Origin: Archangium lansingense
Lineage (GTDB): Bacteria > Myxococcota > Myxococcia > Myxococcales > Myxococcaceae
NCBI RefSeq assembly: GCF_026626635.1
Contig: NZ_JAPNKA010000001.1
Span: 9,842,501-9,906,500, forward strand
Direction of reading: 5' to 3'
DNA: 64,000 bases
Below are positions 26,661 to 35,489 of the stretch, piece after piece. Position 1 is the stretch's first letter. Every line of letters begins with the position of its first letter. The position numbers were made by a program, and so were the translations under genes. A model generated the notes under the pieces. That model was given only the letters and a program-made list of their open reading frames with translations. It was not told the origin of the DNA and ran no database searches.

Positions 26661-27709
26661 CGCCGCACCTCGCTCCGCCGGGTCCGCGACGACTGCCTCC
26701 CCCTTTGTTTCGCCCGCTTCTCCAGGAGCTTCTGCTTCAGCGCCTCGCGCGCCTCGGTGGGCCCGGTGTCGAGCCGCGACAGTCCACGCGCCTTGCCAGT
26801 ATCCGGCGCGTAGCGGAGCATCGCGCGCACATCCCGCGTCTTCGCGTCCGCCAGCCAGGCCACGAAGCTCGAACCCGACTGGGTGTTGTAGTGGTAGTAA
26901 GTGCCCTTCACGTGCGAGATGCCCCGCTGGCCGCTCGTGCGCACCACCACGCTGCTCTCGTCCAGGGGAAGCGCGCGGATGTTGTTCCGGTACTGCGCGT
27001 CATAGGGGAAGTACTGCTCGGCGTTCGAGAGGTAGAGCACTCCCACCTTCTTCCCCGCCTGAGCCGCCGCCTGGCCGACGGCGCTCACCGTGCGCCTGGC
27101 CGTGAGGTCACCCCGCACCATGAAGACCTTGTTCTCCTGGTAGAGACGGCGGATGTGCGCGTACTCGGCGGCATCCACCAGGAAGCAGGGCAGCGAGGCC
27201 TTCGCCATCTGCTCCACCACGCGATCGAGCCGGCGCTCCACCGCGCCGCGGGCGGTTCCAAGAGCCCGAAGCGCGCCCGCACGCTCCTTCCTGTCCGGGT
27301 AGCCCTCCTCGATGAGGCGGCGCAACTCCGGACGACTCTCCCGCCTCCACAGGCGGAGGAACTCCTGGGGCGTCTCCGCGGCGAGAAAGACGACACGGTA
27401 GATGCGGTGGAGATCCACGATGGACTGATCGAAGTCCATCAGCACGAACAGCTCCGCGCGAGCCCAGGCGCCCAGCAGGTAGTTCTGGTCCGAGCCCACC
27501 CCCAGGTAGATGCCGCCCTTGTCCTTCACCGAGTCATGGAAGAGCTCGAGGTGGTCCTCGTTGGAAATCCAATAGTGGCTGTCACGGACGAGCTCGGGCG
27601 GGGCGGGATCGGCCGGGAGTTGGGCAAAGGAGGCAAGGGCCGGCTCGCTGGCGGCAGCAACTGAGGTGGCCAGGAGGGTGACGAGGGCGAGAACACGCAT
27701 CACGGGCAT
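26657..27709 (-). CDS. Exported protein, possibly LIC_10091-like
   Basis: A ~350-residue protein. Residues 4-20 form a signal peptide (MRVLALVTLLATSVAAASEP). ATGs at 27709 and 27700 are both possible, neither with a clear ribosome site. The segment YLGVGSDQNYLL, then LVLMDFDQ and an HRIYR motif, resembles as far as I recall the Leptospira LIC_10091 family with a Rossmann-like fold; I cannot confirm this. The C-terminus is very basic. It is coupled by ATGA to the FGE-like gene, and the pair is divergent from the histidine kinase gene 68 bases away. The reaction is unknown. Confidence 0.75.
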   Translation of the reverse strand: MPVMRVLALVTLLATSVAAASEPALASFAQLPADPAPPELVRDSHYWISNEDHLELFHDSVKDKGGIYLGVGSDQNYLLGAWARAELFVLMDFDQSIVDLHRIYRVVFLAAETPQEFLRLWRRESRPELRRLIEEGYPDRKERAGALRALGTARGAVERRLDRVVEQMAKASLPCFLVDAAEYAHIRRLYQENKVFMVRGDLTARRTVSAVGQAAAQAGKKVGVLYLSNAEQYFPYDAQYRNNIRALPLDESSVVVRTSGQRGISHVKGTYYHYNTQSGSSFVAWLADAKTRDVRAMLRYAPDTGKARGLSRLDTGPTEAREALKQKLLEKRAKQRGRQSSRTRRSEVRR

Positions 27710-27777
27710 GATACCGCGCCGCGCGTGGTACGCTCTGGGAGTCGTCCAGGGGCGCGCCGCCGCTCCCGGGGGCCAGA

Positions 27778-29415
27778 ATGTCGGCGCATCTCTTCGCCTC
27801 ATCCGTCGTCGCGCTCATCGTGGCGCTCTTCAACGGCCTGCTGGCCGGCTACGTCCTCGCCTCCGCTCGGGGCGAGCGGCGCAAGCTCTTCTTCGCCTGC
27901 GGCCCCACCGGCGTGGCCCTCTTCGCCCTCGGGTGGTTCGTCGTCCTTCTAGAGCCCCGGGCCCGGGAGTCCGTCCGCGTGGCCGTGGGGCTCGCCGCGC
28001 TGATGTCCGTCTCTGGCTTCGTCGCCGATGCCCTCGTCGACCTCGGGCCCTCTCGGGCTCGCCAGCGCATCCTCTGGGCCCTCCTGCCCGCCGGGCTGGC
28101 GCTCCTCGGGTTCTCGGTCTGGGTGGCGATGGCCTACCAACAACCGCTCCTGGCGGTACTCCCCCAGATGATGGGGCTCGCTGGAGTCGGGTTGCTCGGC
28201 GCGCTCCGCCTTGTGCTGTGCCGGCATGAGAACGGCGCCATCCGTCGGCTCTCGCGACACCTGGCGGCGCTCATCGGCGTCTCGCTGCTCGTCTGCCTGC
28301 TGCGCACGGTGTTGGAGTTGATCCAAGGCGGTGCCACCGGCAATGGGATGCTCCTGTGCATCGTGCTCGCCGCGGAGATGGCGACGCTCAGCTACACCCT
28401 CCACGAGCGGGTTGCCGTGCAGCTCCCCGTCTCCCGGGCCCTCACTCATGCGGTGCTCGCCATCGCCGTGGCCTGCGCCGTTGTCGCGGTGTTTCGGGTG
28501 CTTGGCTATCCGGTGGACCTCGTCCAGGTCACCGTCTCCGTGATGGTGGCGCTCCTCGCCGCTCTGCTCTTCATTGGCTTGAGCGAGCAGCTCAACCGGG
28601 TCTTCGACCAGCTCCTGTTCCCCAAGCAGGTGCGGCTCTCCGAGCAGCTCTCGGCCTCCCGCGCCGAGACGGCAGCCCTGCGCAGCCGTCTGGAGCGCGC
28701 CGAGCGGCTCGCGATCGCCGGAGAGCTGGCGGCATCGGTTGCCCATGAGATCAAGAACCCCCTGGCCGCCGTGCGCGGTTACGCCGAGCTGCTCTCCGGA
28801 CAAGCCGGGCACGTCACCGACGAGCAGCGCGCCCGCTTCGAGAAGGCGGTCCGCATCATCCGAGAGGAGAGCGATCGCATCGACGCACGGGTCGCCGAGC
28901 TGCTGAGCCTCGGCCGGGCGCCGCGTGGGGAGAAGGGAGGGAGTCCGCTCGACGTGTCGCGCATCGTCCTGGAGGCAGTGGCAGTGGCCGAGGGTGAGCC
29001 GGGCTTCCCCTCGCTCGTGTCCCGGTTGGATCCAGACCTGCGGGCGGTAGGAGACGAAGACGCGCTGCGCGGGGTGTTGCTGAACCTGTTGAAGAACGCC
29101 GCCGAGGCCATGCACGAGACGCAGGGCGGGCGCATCGAGGTCGTGGCCCGAGGAGACAAGGAGCGCGTGGTCGTCGAGGTGCGCGACGAGGGCAAGGGCC
29201 TCGAGGCGGTGGACCGCGAGCGGCTCTTCCGGCCCTTCTACACGACGAAAGAGGGCGGGACCGGGCTGGGGCTCGCCATCTCGCGCTCGGCCATTGAATC
29301 CGCGGGCGGGAAGCTCGGGCTCGTGCCGCGGACGGACCGCCCAGGCGCGGTAGCCCGCGTGGAGCTGCCCGTGGCGCAACGGGGCCCCGGCCCGGCCAGG
29401 GAGGACGTGCAATGA
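27778..29415 (+). CDS. Membrane sensor histidine kinase
   Basis: A 545-residue kinase. About seven hydrophobic helices fill residues 1-250, without a large periplasmic loop, so the signal is probably sensed in the membrane. A coiled-coil linker leads to the dimerisation helix with phospho-acceptor His323 (VAHEIKNPLAAV). The ATP-binding domain follows: N-box LLNLLKNAAEA, G1 DEGKG, and G2 GGTGLGLAIS. There is no PAS, GAF or receiver domain. Its stop overlaps the start of the NtrC-type regulator (ATGA), its evident partner. HPK4-like, NtrB-type arrangement. Confidence 0.93.
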   Translation: MSAHLFASSVVALIVALFNGLLAGYVLASARGERRKLFFACGPTGVALFALGWFVVLLEPRARESVRVAVGLAALMSVSGFVADALVDLGPSRARQRILWALLPAGLALLGFSVWVAMAYQQPLLAVLPQMMGLAGVGLLGALRLVLCRHENGAIRRLSRHLAALIGVSLLVCLLRTVLELIQGGATGNGMLLCIVLAAEMATLSYTLHERVAVQLPVSRALTHAVLAIAVACAVVAVFRVLGYPVDLVQVTVSVMVALLAALLFIGLSEQLNRVFDQLLFPKQVRLSEQLSASRAETAALRSRLERAERLAIAGELAASVAHEIKNPLAAVRGYAELLSGQAGHVTDEQRARFEKAVRIIREESDRIDARVAELLSLGRAPRGEKGGSPLDVSRIVLEAVAVAEGEPGFPSLVSRLDPDLRAVGDEDALRGVLLNLLKNAAEAMHETQGGRIEVVARGDKERVVVEVRDEGKGLEAVDRERLFRPFYTTKEGGTGLGLAISRSAIESAGGKLGLVPRTDRPGAVARVELPVAQRGPGPAREDVQ

Positions 29416-30836
29416 CGGTGGATGCCGAGGTGAACGGACCCGAGGTGGCTCTGGTGGAGGACGAGCGCAACCTGCGCGAGCTCTACCAGGATGTGCTGAG
29501 CGCGCGAGGGCTGCGAGTCGTTCCGCTCGAGTCAGTGGCGGCCGCGGAGGCGCACCTCTCGCGCCATGCGCCGGACCTGGTGCTGCTCGACGTGAAGCTG
29601 GGCGATGGGGATGGGCTGGCACTGCTCGACCGGTTGCGCCAGCAGGGGCTGCGCACGCCCGTCATTGTGATGACCGCGTTCGGCACCGTGGAGCGGGCCG
29701 TGCAGGCGCTCCGAGCGGGTGCGACCGACTTCCTCGTCAAGCCCTTCGCCAACGAGCGGCTCGTCTCCGCGGTGGAGGCCGCGCTGGAGACGGGGCGCCG
29801 GCTGGTGGAGTTGGAGCTGGCCGCCCCCACGCTCGCCCCGGACACGGACACGGGCCGCGCGCTCATTGGTGCCGATGGAGGGCTGAGGGACGTGGCCGCG
29901 CTCCTGCCGCGGGTCGCCGCCTCGGATGCCACCGTGCTCGTGCGCGGCGAGTCCGGCACCGGCAAGGAGCTCGTCGCCCGCGCCATCCACGCTGCCTCGC
30001 CCCGGCTCGATGGACCCTTCGTCTCCGTCAACTGCGCCGCCCTGCCTCCGTCCCTGCTCGAGTCTGAGCTGTTCGGCTTCGAGCGCGGTGCATTTACCGG
30101 TGCGCACTCTCGGCGCAAGGGTCTCATCGAGACGGCCGAGGGCGGCACGCTCTTCCTCGATGAGATTGGTGACATGTCCCTGGAGGCCCAGGCACGTCTC
30201 CTCCGGGTCCTGCAGGAGCGGGAGATCACCCGCATCGGTGGGCGCGAGACAGTGAAGGTGGACCTCCGCGTCATCTCCGCCACCCACCGCGACCTGGATG
30301 CCATGGCCGCCAGCGGGCAGTTCCGCTCGGATCTCCTCTACCGGCTCGCCGTGATTCCCATCCACCTGCCTCCCCTGCGCGAGCGGGCACGCGACATCCC
30401 TGGTCTTATCGAGCACTTCCTGGAGAAGCACGCGGCACGCAAGGGTCTGCGGCCGCCTCGGCCAGACCCGGAGACCCTGCGCCGCGCCCTTGCCTACCCC
30501 TGGCCCGGCAACGTGCGCGAGTTGGAAAACTTCGTCGAGCGCGCCGTCGTGCTCGGCCACTTTGATTCTGAGTCGCTTCGCGCTCCCCTGGCCCAGAAGG
30601 CGGCGCCAGTTTCGGCTCCGGCTCCGGCGCAGGCTCTGGTGGAGACTCCGGCGCAAGCTCCCGTCCAGACCCTTCGCGACGCTGTCGCCAGTGCCGAGCG
30701 CGCCGCCGTCATCGCCGCCCTCCAGGCCGCCAAGGGACAGAAGACCGCCGCCGCACGGCTCCTCGGGGTGAGCTACAAGACCCTCTTCAATAAAATCCAT
30801 GAGCACGGCATCCGCGAGGAGCTCCACATCGGCTGA
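29412..30836 (+). CDS. NtrC-family sigma-54-dependent response regulator
   Basis: A 474-residue activator. The receiver (1-120) has acidic residues Glu16-Asp17 and phospho-acceptor Asp60 (LLLDVKLG), with the TAF and KPF switch residues. The AAA+ domain has Walker A GESGTGKE, the sigma-54 contact loop GAFTGA and Walker B TLFLDEIGDM. A Pro/Ala-rich linker (PAPAQALVETPAQAP) precedes a Fis-type helix-turn-helix (AAARLLGVSYKTLFNK). Phosphorylation by the coupled kinase should drive sigma-54 transcription. A candidate sigma-54 promoter at 54204 is in the window, but nothing ties it to this regulator. Confidence 0.95.
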   Translation: MTVDAEVNGPEVALVEDERNLRELYQDVLSARGLRVVPLESVAAAEAHLSRHAPDLVLLDVKLGDGDGLALLDRLRQQGLRTPVIVMTAFGTVERAVQALRAGATDFLVKPFANERLVSAVEAALETGRRLVELELAAPTLAPDTDTGRALIGADGGLRDVAALLPRVAASDATVLVRGESGTGKELVARAIHAASPRLDGPFVSVNCAALPPSLLESELFGFERGAFTGAHSRRKGLIETAEGGTLFLDEIGDMSLEAQARLLRVLQEREITRIGGRETVKVDLRVISATHRDLDAMAASGQFRSDLLYRLAVIPIHLPPLRERARDIPGLIEHFLEKHAARKGLRPPRPDPETLRRALAYPWPGNVRELENFVERAVVLGHFDSESLRAPLAQKAAPVSAPAPAQALVETPAQAPVQTLRDAVASAERAAVIAALQAAKGQKTAAARLLGVSYKTLFNKIHEHGIREELHIG

Positions 30837-31100
30837 GGGACTCGCCGCTCCGGACATGCCTGTGTAACGCCTTACATACCTCTGTCCCACGGCTCCCAGG
30901 TGCACCGCTGTCCCCTCTCCCTCTGGGAGAGGGTCAGGGTGAGGGTCTGCCCCTTGTCCCTCGTGGCTGCGGCGAGGGGAGACACTCAGGCGACCACCCT
31001 CACCCCCCGCCCTCTCCCAGAGGGAGAGGGAGCATGCGGAGCCAGGCATGAGGCTTGCTCAGTCCTGGGTCGCGCGATGACGCGCACCTGAGGAGGCCTC
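30837..31100. other. 264-bp spacer with a long inverted repeat
   Basis: Non-coding stretch between the regulator gene and the membrane module. It holds the GAG-rich inverted repeat at 30911-31031 and, at its end, AGGAGG for the next gene. I see no convincing promoter. Confidence 0.6.
30911..31031. repeat. Inverted repeat of the CTCTCCC-GGGAGAG family
   Basis: Left arm 30911-30945 and right arm 30997-31031 are imperfect reverse complements (35 bases each, about 51-base spacer). Each arm also folds on itself (CCCTCTCCC with GGGAGAGGG). Related elements sit at 36755 and 59758, so this looks like a dispersed REP-like element that may also terminate transcription. Confidence 0.7.
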
Positions 31101-31703
31101 ATGGGCTCTGCATCTCCCGGGGCGGCGGTCGGCCGCCTGGACCTGGTCAATTCTCTCCTGCGCGCGGTGGACCGGCCCGCCCGCGAAGCACTCGACATGG
31201 CCCGGCGCCCGCTCGCAGCCACCCTCGCACCCGCGCTGCTCGGCATCTTCCTCGTCGCCGCCACCTCCGCCTCCGCGGGCTTCGTCTCCCCCGGCGGGCT
31301 CCGGCTCGCTCCACGGCTCGATGCCCTGCGCGCCGTCTTCGAGGCCCTGCTCGTCGTCATCCCCGGCACCATCGTCTTCGCCATCTACTTGCGCCTGCGC
31401 CTCACCACGCGCGTCCTTCTGGCCGCCACCTCCATCGGACTGCTCGCCGCCGGGCTGGTCGCCACCTGCGTCATGCCCCTCATGGCCTTCCTGGTGCTCG
31501 TCTCCCAAGAGGCCCCGCTCATCCTCGCCCTCCCCTCGGTGTTCGTCCCCGGCCTCGCGCTCGCCACCCTGGCGGCCCTGCCAGTGCGTGTCATCACCTC
31601 GCTCGACTCCTCGCGAGCGGCCTGGTGGATGTCGCGCGCCTTCGCCTTCTTCCTGGGCGCCGTCTTCCTCCTGCGCGTCCACTCCTCCTTCCTCACTCTC
31701 TGA
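31101..31703 (+). CDS. Polytopic membrane protein, module gene 1
   Basis: A 200-residue protein not assigned to a family. A short amphipathic start (DRPAREALDMARRP) leads into about five hydrophobic helices (residues ~38-58, 75-95, 100-130, 140-165, 175-195). The ATG follows GAGGAGG. The next gene begins 17 bases after its stop and another 12 bases after that, so the three form an operon. The pattern resembles a small Yip1- or YIP-like integral protein, but I would not name it. Function unknown. Confidence 0.72.
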   Translation: MGSASPGAAVGRLDLVNSLLRAVDRPAREALDMARRPLAATLAPALLGIFLVAATSASAGFVSPGGLRLAPRLDALRAVFEALLVVIPGTIVFAIYLRLRLTTRVLLAATSIGLLAAGLVATCVMPLMAFLVLVSQEAPLILALPSVFVPGLALATLAALPVRVITSLDSSRAAWWMSRAFAFFLGAVFLLRVHSSFLTL

Positions 31704-31720
31704 TCCTGACGAGGTCTTCC

Positions 31721-32452
31721 ATGGAAGCGATCTCCCGGAGCGTCACCCTCACTGCCGAACCCCTCACGCCGTTCATGCCCTGGTCCGTGGAGGAGCGAGC
31801 CCCCCTCCCCGAGCCGGCCCTCCCCGGAGAGCCCGAGCGGCAGCTCCTCGTGGAGCTCCTGCGCGAGCCGTCCGCCATCGTGGAGCGGCTGTTGGATCCT
31901 GCGCGGCTCCAAGGCCTGGTGGTCGGCTCGGTGGGAGTCATCGCCGTGGGCACGAGCGTCTTCGCCGCCACCGCGAGCGCCGCGCGCGGCCATGGGGAGC
32001 CCTGGGCCCTGCCTGCGGCGCTGGCCTCGGTGAATGTGCTGATGGGGCTCGCAGCGTCACTCGGCCCCATCTACGCGGCGAGCATCCTGGTGGCGGCGCG
32101 CGTCCCCATTGCCCGGTTGGTGGCGGCACTGCTGGCCTCGGCGGCGACGGGCTCGTTGTTGCTCGCGGGGCTCGCGCCTCCGCTCTACCTGCTGTGGAGG
32201 CTGGATGCTGAATGGGCGGGGCCGTTGCTGCTCACCGCAGCGTTCCTCCTCTCCGGAGCAGCGGCCGGCGCGCGCATCCACCGGCTGCTGAGCTTGTTGG
32301 CCGAGGCGGTCACCCGCACCTCGCTGGGCAACGCCTCCGCCATGTTGTCCTCCGAGGACGCGTTCCGCGTGGGCATCCTCGCGCGAGTGTCCTGGATGAT
32401 GGTGGCGTTCACGTCGGGCCTGGGCTTCTGGGCCTTCAACGCGCTGGGCTGA
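31721..32452 (+). CDS. Polytopic membrane protein, module gene 2
   Basis: A 243-residue protein of unknown function. The first 65 residues are soluble and Pro/Glu-rich (PWSVEERAPLPEPALPG). About four or five membrane helices follow (~68-90, 100-125, 130-155, 165-185, 220-240), with a cytoplasmic loop between the last two. The ATG at 31721 is chosen because the longer open frame overlaps gene 1 entirely. Both ends of the gene are close to its neighbours in the same direction. Confidence 0.72.
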   Translation: MEAISRSVTLTAEPLTPFMPWSVEERAPLPEPALPGEPERQLLVELLREPSAIVERLLDPARLQGLVVGSVGVIAVGTSVFAATASAARGHGEPWALPAALASVNVLMGLAASLGPIYAASILVAARVPIARLVAALLASAATGSLLLAGLAPPLYLLWRLDAEWAGPLLLTAAFLLSGAAAGARIHRLLSLLAEAVTRTSLGNASAMLSSEDAFRVGILARVSWMMVAFTSGLGFWAFNALG

Positions 32453-32464
32453 GGAGGATGGACC

Positions 32465-33103
32465 ATGACGGCACTCGTGATTCTCACGGTCTATGCGGTG
32501 CTCGGAGCGGTGGCGGCGGCCTGCGCCTTCGTCCAGAAGCGGGGAAGCCCTCTGGCGGACCGGCTCGGCCAGGCGCTGCTGGCCCTCGCCCTCTGGCCCT
32601 TCCTGCTCCCGGTGCTCCTCAGTCCGGGGGACGCAGCCCTCCGCCCGGAGCGGGGCAGCCAGAGCGAGCGAGCCCGGAGGCTGGATGACGTGACGGAGCG
32701 GCTCGAGGAGTGCTGGAGGCAAGCGGCGGTGGAGAGCTCGTGGGCGGCGGAGCAGGCGCGCGAGCACCGGCTGCTGGATGGGTTCGTCGGGCGCCTGCGG
32801 GCGCAGGAGAAGCGCCTGCTGGAGATGGAGGCAGCCCTGGCCCATGCACCTGCGAGCGTGAAGGAGCGACTCACCCGACTGTACGAGCACGCCGCGGCCG
32901 AGATGGAGCACAGCATCGGGCTCGTCGAGGAGCTGGCCGCCCAGCTCACGCTGCTGCGCTTCTCTGGCCTGGGCAACCCGTCCGCCGCCCGCGCCGAGCG
33001 CGGTCATATCGAAGAGCTGTTGCTGCGCATCGAGGCGCTCGCGGAGGCCTCTCAGCCGACCCCGAGCGAGGTCCCCCCTCCGCCGCAGGTGGCACGGGCG
33101 TAG
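32465..33103 (+). CDS. Membrane-anchored coiled-coil protein, module gene 3
   Basis: A 212-residue protein with two hydrophobic helices (about 3-21 and 33-53) and then a long charged region (60-190) rich in Glu, Arg, Leu and Ala with heptad character (ERLEECWRQAAVES, EKRLLEMEAALAH). The end is Pro-rich. The ATG follows GAGGAGG. No family is recognised. As last gene of the module it may be a cytoplasmic scaffold for the two membrane proteins. Confidence 0.72.
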   Translation: MTALVILTVYAVLGAVAAACAFVQKRGSPLADRLGQALLALALWPFLLPVLLSPGDAALRPERGSQSERARRLDDVTERLEECWRQAAVESSWAAEQAREHRLLDGFVGRLRAQEKRLLEMEAALAHAPASVKERLTRLYEHAAAEMEHSIGLVEELAAQLTLLRFSGLGNPSAARAERGHIEELLLRIEALAEASQPTPSEVPPPPQVARA

Positions 33104-33189
33104 CCCATCCGCTCGCCGGCGGACACTCGGCGGGCCTGGCGGCCCCATTTGCCTTCCTCGGCTGGAAGGAGCAACGTTGACTGCCTCTC

Positions 33190-34686
33190 ATGGGCATCTG
33201 GTCGAAGAAGAGCATCGCTCAATTGCAGGGTGAGGAAGGGCAGGCGCATGAGCTGCATCGCACGCTCACGGGCACCCACCTCATCCTGCTGGGCATTGGC
33301 GCCATCATCGGCGCGGGTATCTTCGTGGTGACGGGCACGGCGGCGGCCCAGCATGCGGGGCCCGCCATCTTCCTGTCCTTCATCCTGGCGGGGGTGGGCT
33401 GCCTCTTCGCGGGGCTGTGCTACGCCGAGTTCGCGTCGATGATTCCCGTCGCCGGCAGCGCCTACACCTACGGCTATGCCACCCTCGGCGAGCTCGTCGC
33501 GTGGATCATCGGCTGGGATCTCATGCTCGAGTACCTCTTCGCCTCCTCTACGGTGGCGGTGGGCTGGTCCGGCTATTTCACCGCCTTCCTGCGCGACTAC
33601 CTGCACGTGCAGCTCCCGCCCGCGCTCACGAGCGCCCCGTTCGATGTGCTGCCGGGCTCGCACATCCCCCACGCCACCGGAGCAATCGTCAACCTACCGG
33701 CGGCGCTGCTGGTGGCGGTGCTCACTGGACTGCTCGTCGTGGGCATCCATGAGTCCGCCCGGCTCAACAACCTCATCGTCTTCTTGAAGGTGGGCGTCGT
33801 CCTGCTCGTCATCGGCTTCGGCGCCTTCCACGTGGAGCCCGCCAACTGGAAGCCCTTCATCCCGGAGAACACGGGCACCTTCGGTCACTTCGGCTGGAGT
33901 GGCATCCTGTCGGGAGCAGGCGTCATCTTCTTCGCCTACATCGGCTTCGATGCCGTCTCCACCGCGGCCCAGGAGACGCGCAACCCGCAAAAGGATCTGC
34001 CCGTTGGCATCCTGGGCTCGCTCGCCGTCTGCACCGCGCTGTACATGCTCATGGCGCTGGTGATGACGGGCCTGGCGCACTACAGCACCCTCAACGTGCC
34101 CGAGCCCGTGTACGTGGCCATCGCGCAGGCGGGGCCGGAGCTGTCCTGGTTGCGGCCCATCGTCAGTCTGGGGGCCATCGCGGGCCTGGCCTCGGTGGTG
34201 CTCGTCCTGCTGATGGGACAGCCGCGCATCTTCTATGCGATGGCGCGCGACGGCCTGCTGCCCCACTTCTTTGGCCGGGTGCACCCGCGCTACCGCACCC
34301 CTTATGTCTCCACGCTCATCACCGGCGTGGTGGCCATGGTGGTGGCGGGGCTGTTCCCCATCGGCCTGCTGGGCGAGCTCGTGTCCATCGGGACCCTGTT
34401 CGCCTTCGTCGTGGTCTGCGCGGGCATCCTCGTGCTGCGCTACCGGCGGCCGGACCTGCCCCGGCCCTTCCGCACCCCGTTCGTCCCCCTGGTGCCCGTG
34501 CTCGGAATCCTCACCTGCGGCTCCCTCATGCTGGGCCTCGGCGTGGCCACGTGGTTGCGGCTCGGGGCCTGGATGGCGCTCGGACTCGTCATCTACTTCG
34601 CCTATGGCCGCAAGCACTCGCGCCCCGGCCATGGGGACACCACGCCCGCCGGGCCTCCGCCTCCCGACCTCGGCGGGCCGCTCTGA
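33190..34686 (+). CDS. Amino-acid permease (APC superfamily, CAT type)
   Basis: A 498-residue secondary transporter with about twelve membrane helices. The first helix carries the family signature GIGAIIGAGIFVVTG, and later come AEFASMIPVAGSAYTY and the AYIGFDAVSTAAQETRNPQKDLP stretch, typical of the cationic amino acid transporter branch of APC permeases (YfnA-like). The start MGIWSKKS fits this subfamily. It stands alone 86 bases behind the membrane module. Substrate cannot be fixed from sequence. Confidence 0.92.
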   Translation: MGIWSKKSIAQLQGEEGQAHELHRTLTGTHLILLGIGAIIGAGIFVVTGTAAAQHAGPAIFLSFILAGVGCLFAGLCYAEFASMIPVAGSAYTYGYATLGELVAWIIGWDLMLEYLFASSTVAVGWSGYFTAFLRDYLHVQLPPALTSAPFDVLPGSHIPHATGAIVNLPAALLVAVLTGLLVVGIHESARLNNLIVFLKVGVVLLVIGFGAFHVEPANWKPFIPENTGTFGHFGWSGILSGAGVIFFAYIGFDAVSTAAQETRNPQKDLPVGILGSLAVCTALYMLMALVMTGLAHYSTLNVPEPVYVAIAQAGPELSWLRPIVSLGAIAGLASVVLVLLMGQPRIFYAMARDGLLPHFFGRVHPRYRTPYVSTLITGVVAMVVAGLFPIGLLGELVSIGTLFAFVVVCAGILVLRYRRPDLPRPFRTPFVPLVPVLGILTCGSLMLGLGVATWLRLGAWMALGLVIYFAYGRKHSRPGHGDTTPAGPPPPDLGGPL

Positions 34687-34732
34687 ACAAGAGGGGACCG
34701 AGCAGCCGGCGCGCCTCGATGAAGGGCGACGT

Positions 34733-35074
34733 TCAGACTTCCTCGTCGGGCAGGAGCGTGAGCAGCAACTCGTCGTCGGGGCCGAGCGGGCGCCAGCCGG
34801 GCGGTGGTGGTGTGGCTCGGAGAGCTGCCCGGGCTTGCTTGACACGATCCTTATGCGTTTCTGGGGTGTAGGTCGTCCAACGGGCGAGTGCGTGGGCGAC
34901 ATCGAAGCGAGTGGCGTCGTCCAGCACTGCCGGCCAGCCGTTCGGAAGGTGCTGAGACAGTTCGCGCACGAGTTGCCCGCGCACCAAACGCGTGACCTTG
35001 CGGCTTCGCTCTGCTTCGGCGACCAACCCGCTGAACACCTGCACTGCCGCGATGTCATCTTCGCCAAAGCTCAT
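34733..35074 (-). CDS. Small hypothetical protein, second part of a split frame
   Basis: A 113-residue frame starting MSFGEDDIAAVQVF and ending LLTLLPDEEV, mostly helical and charged, with no family I can name. Its ATG lies inside the upstream frame 35055-35204 and has no proper ribosome site. Reading across with one T removed from CTTTGG near 35065 gives a smooth junction, ADEL-GEDDIAAV. This is therefore probably the downstream part of one ~158-residue protein, interrupted by a real frameshift, a sequencing error or programmed slippage. Confidence 0.6.
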   Translation of the reverse strand: MSFGEDDIAAVQVFSGLVAEAERSRKVTRLVRGQLVRELSQHLPNGWPAVLDDATRFDVAHALARWTTYTPETHKDRVKQARAALRATPPPPGWRPLGPDDELLLTLLPDEEV

Positions 35075-35204
35075 CCGCTAGTGCTACCAGCGAAGCGGTG
35101 GGACGCGCCTCGGCGAAGGCGGTAAGCGAATCATAACCGCGCTCGCGGACCCGCTCATACAGGCGCGCCTTCACGTTGCCCTGCCAGGCACGTTCGTCGC
35201 TCAT
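35055..35204 (-). CDS. Small hypothetical protein, first part of a split frame
   Basis: A 49-residue frame, MSDERAWQGNVKARLYERVR through to VALADELWRR. The ATG at 35204 has a strong GGAGAGG site seven bases upstream, unlike the frame that follows, so this is where translation really begins. It overlaps the next frame by 20 bases in another phase. The last three residues, WRR, come after the presumed frameshift point. Confidence 0.6.
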   Translation of the reverse strand: MSDERAWQGNVKARLYERVRERGYDSLTAFAEARPTASLVALADELWRR

Positions 35205-35489
35205 GGTCCTCTCCAGCGGGAGAATTTCATCGGGATTTTATCCAGGGCAAGCAACAGTCCCGTTCCCTTTGCCCCTGGCAAGTCAGCGCGCATTGTCCAC
35301 CCCCAGGCCCTCGGGAGCGAAGGTGCCTGGGCGCAGCGTGCCTTTGCCTTCCGGAAAAAGCAGCGTGCCACCTGTGTCCAGCGCGTACAGGGGCCCCTCG
35401 TGTCTAGGCCCGCCCTGGGGCCACCTGTTGACACCCCTGGCGCTTTCGGGAAGGCGGAAGCCACGCGCCGCGCCATACTGCGCGCCGCC
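35205..35489. other. 285-bp divergent intergenic region
   Basis: Lies between the split small gene (minus strand) and the 327-residue gene (plus strand). A TTGACA at 35428-35433 is the best -35-like element for the plus gene, but no good -10 follows. The minus-strand side contains TAAAAT about 30 bases before the start. Nothing else is evident. Confidence 0.4.

Noticed and set aside
27666..28229. 187-residue plus-strand frame at the kinase start
   Set aside because: Out-of-frame shadow of the histidine kinase and its divergent neighbour.
33694..35067. 457-residue minus-strand frame across the permease
   Set aside because: Antisense of the permease; low-complexity His/Gln/Arg composition.
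35428..35433. TTGACA as a promoter for the 327-residue gene
   Set aside because: No acceptable -10 at 16-19 bases; mentioned only in the region note.
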